Origin: Streptomyces paradoxus
GTDB lineage: Bacteria; Actinomycetota; Actinomycetes; Streptomycetales; Streptomycetaceae
DNA length: 64,000 nt
Reading direction: 5' to 3'
Assembly (NCBI RefSeq): GCF_014202475.1
Contig: NZ_JACHGV010000002.1
Coordinates: 310,001-374,000, forward strand
Shown here piece after piece: positions 60,128 through 64,000 of this stretch; within the stretch, counting starts at the first letter, position 1, and each line of letters opens with the position of its first letter. Position numbers and translations under genes: made by a program. The notes beneath the pieces are model-generated. The model ran no database searches and was not told where the DNA came from. It saw only the letters and a list, made by a program, of their open reading frames with translations.

Positions 60128-61711
60128 ATGACCGTCCGACGCAACGGGGCCGACGTACCCGTGGTGATCATCGGAGCAGGACCGGTGGGCGTGACCGCCG
60201 CCCTCCTCCTCGCCCGGCGCGGAGTCCGCACCGTCGTCCTCGAACGCCACCAGGACGTCTACCCGCTGCCGCGCGCCGTCGCCACCGACGACGAGGTCCG
60301 CAGGATCCTCCAGGCCGCGGGTGTGGAGGAGGAGTTCACCGCGATCGCCCGCCCGGCGAACGGGCTGCGGCTGCTGGACGCCCGGCACCGGGTGATGGCC
60401 GAGTTCCGCCGCACCGAGCACGGCCATCACGGGTACCCGCAGACCAGCATGTTCGACCAGCCCGAGCTGGAGCGGTTGCTGCGCGACGCCCTCGCCCGAC
60501 GCCCGGAGTGCGAACTGCGGGGCGGTGTGGAGGTCACCGGCGTCGGCCCGGACACCGCCGGCCCCCTGCGCGTGACCTACCGCGACGACGACGGCGACCA
60601 TCAGCTGTGGGCCGAGGCGGTCCTCGGCTGCGACGGCGCGAACAGCCTCACCCGCGACGCCATCGGCGCCGTCTGGGAGGACCTGCGCTTCGAGGAACGC
60701 TGGACCGTCATCGACGTCCGCACGAAGGCCGACGTCCGCTGCTGGGATGGCGTCGACCAGGTCTGTGACCCGCACCGCCCGGCGACCTTCATGCGCGTCG
60801 GCGAGGACCGCTACCGCTGGGAGTTCCGGCTCGGGGACTCCGAGGAACCGGTCCGCGAGCTGGTCGCGCCGTGGCTGCCGCCCTCCTGCGACGGGGACTT
60901 CGAGATCGTCCGCGAGGCGCAGTACACCTTCCGGGCGCGCGTCGTCGACCGTTGGCGCAGCGGACGGGTCTTCCTCCTCGGTGACGCCGCCCACCTGACC
61001 CCGCCGTTCATCGGGCAGGGACTGTGTTCGGGGCTGCGGGACGCCTACAACCTCACCTGGAAGCTTGCCCGCGTCCTCCAACAGGGCGGAGACGAAAGGC
61101 TGTTGGACACATACGAAAGCGAGCGCAAGCCGCACGCCCGGCATGTGATCAAGCTCGCGGTCGCCCTGGGCTGGGCCATGACCGGCGGCCAGGACGGCGC
61201 AGCCGCACTGCGCCGAAGACTCCTGGCCGCGGCCTGCCGCATCCCCGGCCTGACCGCGGCGGCCGGCCGCGACCTCAACCCGCCCCTGACCGCCGGGCCC
61301 CTCGTCCGACGCCGCATGCGCAGGAGCTTGGTGGGCACCCACTGCCCGCAACCGTGGATCACGGCCGAGGGACGGCGCATGCGCCTCGACGAGGTGCTGG
61401 GCGACTCCTTCACCGTCCTGACCGCCGCAGAACCCTGGCCCTCGCTCGACGCCCTCGCCCACGGGCTCGGGGTCCGGGCGATCCCCGTGACCGGCCTCGG
61501 CGACGACGGCACGCTCACCGACTGGCTGCGCGCCGGCCGGACCGACGCCGCCCTGCTGCGCCCCGACCGCGTCGTCATGGACGTCGTCCCGGCCGGGGGC
61601 CGCGACTTCACCGGCACCGCCGCCTGGGCGGCCCTGCTGCACACCACGCGCAGCCCCCACTCACCACGACGGACCGTTGAGAACAGCCTGCTGAGGAGCG
61701 CCACAGGATGA
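60128..61711 (+). CDS. FAD-dependent aromatic hydroxylase (MhpA-like)
   Basis: This 527-residue group A flavin monooxygenase inserts oxygen into a phenolic ring, making the catechol for the dioxygenase. The likely start is ATG 60128. Motifs are VVIIGAGPVGVTAALLLARR at the N-terminus (FAD), the middle DG motif in VLGCDGANSLTRDAIG, and VFLLGDAAHLTPPFIGQGL near residue 290. The domain arrangement and the C-terminal thioredoxin-like tail match 3-(3-hydroxyphenyl)propionate hydroxylases. Its stop overlaps the CoA-ligase start (ATGA). Confidence 0.88.
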   Translation: MTVRRNGADVPVVIIGAGPVGVTAALLLARRGVRTVVLERHQDVYPLPRAVATDDEVRRILQAAGVEEEFTAIARPANGLRLLDARHRVMAEFRRTEHGHHGYPQTSMFDQPELERLLRDALARRPECELRGGVEVTGVGPDTAGPLRVTYRDDDGDHQLWAEAVLGCDGANSLTRDAIGAVWEDLRFEERWTVIDVRTKADVRCWDGVDQVCDPHRPATFMRVGEDRYRWEFRLGDSEEPVRELVAPWLPPSCDGDFEIVREAQYTFRARVVDRWRSGRVFLLGDAAHLTPPFIGQGLCSGLRDAYNLTWKLARVLQQGGDERLLDTYESERKPHARHVIKLAVALGWAMTGGQDGAAALRRRLLAAACRIPGLTAAAGRDLNPPLTAGPLVRRRMRRSLVGTHCPQPWITAEGRRMRLDEVLGDSFTVLTAAEPWPSLDALAHGLGVRAIPVTGLGDDGTLTDWLRAGRTDAALLRPDRVVMDVVPAGGRDFTGTAAWAALLHTTRSPHSPRRTVENSLLRSATG

Positions 61712-63675
61712 CCGTGCCCGAGCCCTTCACGACGCCCGATCCACAGGCCGTCGCGGACAGCCACATCATGGACTTCGCCCGTCACGTCGGGATGGCCGGC
61801 TCCGACTATGTCTCCCTGCATCGCTGGTCGGTCACCGACCTGGAGGGCTTCTGGGGCGCGGTGTGGGAGTACTTCGACGTCGATGCGGACACGCCGTACG
61901 AGCAGGTGCTGGCGGAGGAGCAGATGCCCGGCGCCCGCTGGTTCCCCGGCGCCACCCTCAACTACGCCCACCACGCCCTGCGCAACCTCGCCGACGACGC
62001 CGTGGCGATCGTCGCCCTCGACGAGACCGGCTCCTGCTACGAGGTGACCGCGAGACGCCTGCGCGCCCAGGTCACCTCCGTCGCCGCCACCCTGCGCGAC
62101 CTCGGCGTCGGCAAGGGCGACCGCGTGGTGGGCTACCTGCCCAACACCCCGCACGCGATCATCGCGTTCCTCGCCGCCGCGAGCCTGGGCGCGGTGTGGT
62201 CGGTCTGCGGGCAGGACTACGCCCCCAAGGCCGCCGCCGACCGCTTCGCCCAGCTCGAACCCACCGTCCTGATCGGCGCCGACGGCTACCTCTTCAACGG
62301 CACCACCCACGACCGCCGCGACGCCACCCTCGAACTCGCCGGCGCCCTGCCGACGTTGAAGGCCACGCTCCTGGTGGACCACGTGCGCCTGCCGTGGCCG
62401 TCGCAGGCGTACCCGTCGCCGGCCGTCCCTTGGGAGGACGCCGCCACCCGCACCGAGGAACTCGCCTGCACCCCGGTGCCGTTCGACCACCCCCTGTGGG
62501 TCGTCTTCTCCTCGGGCACCACCGGCCTGCCCAAGGGCATCGTCCACGGCCACGGCGGCGTCCTGCTGGAGCATCTGAAGACCCTCGGCCTGCACTCCGA
62601 CCTCGGCCCCGGCGACCGGCTCCTGTGGTACACCACCACCCACTGGATGATGTGGAACCTGGTCGCCTCCACGCTGCTGACCGGCGCTGCCACGTGCACG
62701 TACGACGGCAGCCCGGCGCCCTTCGCCAAGCTCGACGTCCTGTGGGAGCTGGCCGCGCACCACCGGGTGACCGTCTTCGGCACCAGCCCCCAATATCTGC
62801 TGGGCATGGCGAAGTTCGGCATCGACCCGTCCGTACACGACCTCTCCTCGATCCGCGTGGTCGGCTGCACCGGCTCCGCCCTGCCGGCCTCCGCTTACCC
62901 CTGGGTCCGTCACCACGTCTGCGACCATGTCCTGCTCGCGTCCATCAGCGGCGGCACGGACGTCGTCTCCGGCTTCGCCGGCGGCGCACCCAACGCCCCC
63001 GTCTGGGCAGGAGAGTTGTCTGCGCCCCACCTGGGAGTGGCGCTGGCCGCGTACGACGCTGAGGGCTTCCCGGTCGTGGACCAGGTCGGCGAGCTGGTGG
63101 TCACCCGCCCGATGCCGTCCATGCCGCTGTACTTCTGGAACGACCCGGACGGCACCCGCTACCGTGACGCCTACTTCTCCTCCTACCCGGGCGTGTGGCG
63201 GCACGGCGACTGGATCACGGTGACGGGTCACGGCTCGGTGATCGTCCACGGCCGCTCCGACAGCACCTTGAACCGCAACGGCGTACGTCTGGGCAGCGCC
63301 GACATCCACGACGTCGTCGAACGCCTCCCCGAGATCGCCGAGGCCCTCGTCATCGGCGCGGAGGAACCCGACGGCGGCTACTGGATGCCGCTGTTCGTCG
63401 TCCTCGCCGCCGGGGTGACCCTGGACGACCCGCTCCGCGAGCAGATCAAGGAGACGATCCGGACAGGGGCCTCACCCCGCCATGTCCCCGACGAGATCAT
63501 CGAAGTGCCGGGCATCCCGCACACCCGTACCGGCAAGAAACTCGAAGTCCCCGTCAAACGCCTCCTCCAGGGCGCCCCGGTCGAGCAGGTCGTCAGCCCC
63601 GCAGCCGTGGACGCCCCCGACCTCGTCGATCTCTTCGCCCGCCTGGGCGCCGAACGCCGGAGCCGGTCGACGTGA
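61708..63675 (+). CDS. acetoacetate-CoA ligase
   Basis: This 655-residue adenylate-forming ligase activates acetoacetate (or a related oxo acid) to its CoA ester. Diagnostic parts are the AACS-type N-terminus (DYVSLHRWSVTDLEGFW), WFPGATLNYAHHAL, the phosphate loop VFSSGTTGLPKGIVHGHGG, and the C-terminal HTRTGKKLEVPVKRLLQG with the catalytic lysine. In this operon it would salvage an acidic product of ring cleavage. Translation is coupled to the hydroxylase by ATGA overlap, and its own stop overlaps the DoxX-like start. Confidence 0.92.
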   Translation: MTVPEPFTTPDPQAVADSHIMDFARHVGMAGSDYVSLHRWSVTDLEGFWGAVWEYFDVDADTPYEQVLAEEQMPGARWFPGATLNYAHHALRNLADDAVAIVALDETGSCYEVTARRLRAQVTSVAATLRDLGVGKGDRVVGYLPNTPHAIIAFLAAASLGAVWSVCGQDYAPKAAADRFAQLEPTVLIGADGYLFNGTTHDRRDATLELAGALPTLKATLLVDHVRLPWPSQAYPSPAVPWEDAATRTEELACTPVPFDHPLWVVFSSGTTGLPKGIVHGHGGVLLEHLKTLGLHSDLGPGDRLLWYTTTHWMMWNLVASTLLTGAATCTYDGSPAPFAKLDVLWELAAHHRVTVFGTSPQYLLGMAKFGIDPSVHDLSSIRVVGCTGSALPASAYPWVRHHVCDHVLLASISGGTDVVSGFAGGAPNAPVWAGELSAPHLGVALAAYDAEGFPVVDQVGELVVTRPMPSMPLYFWNDPDGTRYRDAYFSSYPGVWRHGDWITVTGHGSVIVHGRSDSTLNRNGVRLGSADIHDVVERLPEIAEALVIGAEEPDGGYWMPLFVVLAAGVTLDDPLREQIKETIRTGASPRHVPDEIIEVPGIPHTRTGKKLEVPVKRLLQGAPVEQVVSPAAVDAPDLVDLFARLGAERRSRST

Positions 63676-63809
63676 CAACCGCACAGATCACCCTCGCCGT
63701 CGTCCTGATCCCGGTATTCCTGCCACTGGGAACGGCGAAGATCGCCGCGGTGCCGTTCATGCGGCAGGCGGCAGCGCACAGCGGCATGCCGAGCAGCGGA
63801 CGGTGCTGA
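63672..63809 (+). pseudogene. truncated DoxX-like membrane protein
   Basis: GTG 63672 overlaps the CoA-ligase stop (GTGA) and starts a hydrophobic N-terminus (ITLAVVLIPVFLPLGTAKIA, then VPFMRQAAAHSGMP) like the first helix of DoxX-type proteins, which have about 120 residues. The frame stops after 45 residues. No continuation of the family is seen in the other frames up to the window end, so it looks like a 5' remnant rather than a simple frameshift. Confidence 0.45.
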
Positions 63810-64000
63810 CAGCCGTGCACGCCTACATCGTGGAGCGGAGCGTGCCGGTCATCCGCGTCGATTCGGCCCGGAGTACCGCTTAGGCCCCCCTCATGACGAC
63901 GCCGACGCGGAAGAGCCGGCGACGACAGACTCGTGCCGGTCGGCGAGGCCGGCGCAGAGTCCATTGTCGGATTCAGGCTCGGCGCGGCCGGCCGGTCAGG

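Noticed and set aside
63810..64000. Open frames at the window end on both strands
   Set aside because: No start signals or family-like sequence; the 3' context is missing.
1..64000. tRNA, rRNA, CRISPR, insertion sequences or phage attachment sites
   Set aside because: No cloverleaf-like genes, regular repeat-spacer arrays, transposases or integrases were seen.

Overview
High-GC actinomycete chromosome, almost certainly Streptomyces. The evidence is third-position GC bias on both strands, frequent GTG and TTG starts behind purine-rich ribosome-binding sites, dense ATGA/GTGA gene overlaps, Tat signal peptides and rare TTA codons. The run of matB, a carboxyltransferase gene, a serine-protease cluster and an mreB-like gene also resembles what I recall of the matB-to-mbl region of S. 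coelicolor. About 52 genes are supported. I see no rRNA, tRNA, CRISPR array, insertion sequence or prophage.

Region 1 (1-7.8 kb): the end of an alpha/beta hydrolase, a SapA-like secreted protein, a very large exported enzyme joining a lysozyme-like domain to an SGNH hydrolase, a small membrane protein, a DUF4360 secreted protein and an Rrf2 regulator. Clear hairpin terminators separate the convergent genes. Region 2 (7.8-16 kb): plant polysaccharide use, with a Tat-exported GH35 beta-galactosidase, an intracellular GH51 arabinofuranosidase and a sugar ABC importer that has no ATPase gene. The importer promoter carries a palindromic operator. A remnant of a broken Tat-exported protein lies between the two hydrolases. 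Region 3 (16-26 kb): an ImmA/IrrE-like metallopeptidase, a MAB_1171c-type membrane protein and an FAD oxidoreductase; an IclR/SMP-30 pair; a TerD-nuclease fusion; and a PucR regulator with a DUF2613 miniprotein.

Region 4 (25-37 kb): a DUF3068 gene followed by a tightly overlapping operon for an envelope glycan or glycolipid. It encodes a GT4 glycosyltransferase, methyltransferases, an AftD-like arabinofuranosyltransferase of about 1390 residues, a condensation/PapA-like acyltransferase, an EamA-like transporter, a Trm112-like protein and an FkbM methyltransferase. Region 5 (37-42.7 kb): a DHA2 efflux pump, an ATP-grasp protein, a decayed MerR gene with an intact-looking operator, then matB and a carboxyltransferase gene.

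Region 6 (42.8-50.2 kb) is the most interesting stretch. It holds a trypsin-co-occurring protein, a trypsin-VMAP-C protease, a MoxR AAA+ ATPase and a 1424-residue SAV_2336-type protein. Together they look like a VMAP ternary NTP-dependent conflict system. The large protein carries a degenerate kinase domain, a SARP-like domain and a HAD-like domain that lacks its nucleophile. The protease gene has a TTA codon at position 12.

Region 7 (50.3-57 kb): an mreB-like gene (mbl), a stress-signalling set (MEDS/HATPase, STAS, STAS-ANTAR), small proteins, a YihY/BrkB membrane protein and a rare fusion of a squalene/phytoene-synthase-like domain to a UppS-type cis-prenyltransferase. Region 8 (57-64 kb): a TetR-controlled aromatic-catabolism operon (extradiol dioxygenase, FAH-family hydrolase, flavin hydroxylase, acetoacetyl-CoA synthetase) ending in a truncated DoxX-like gene.
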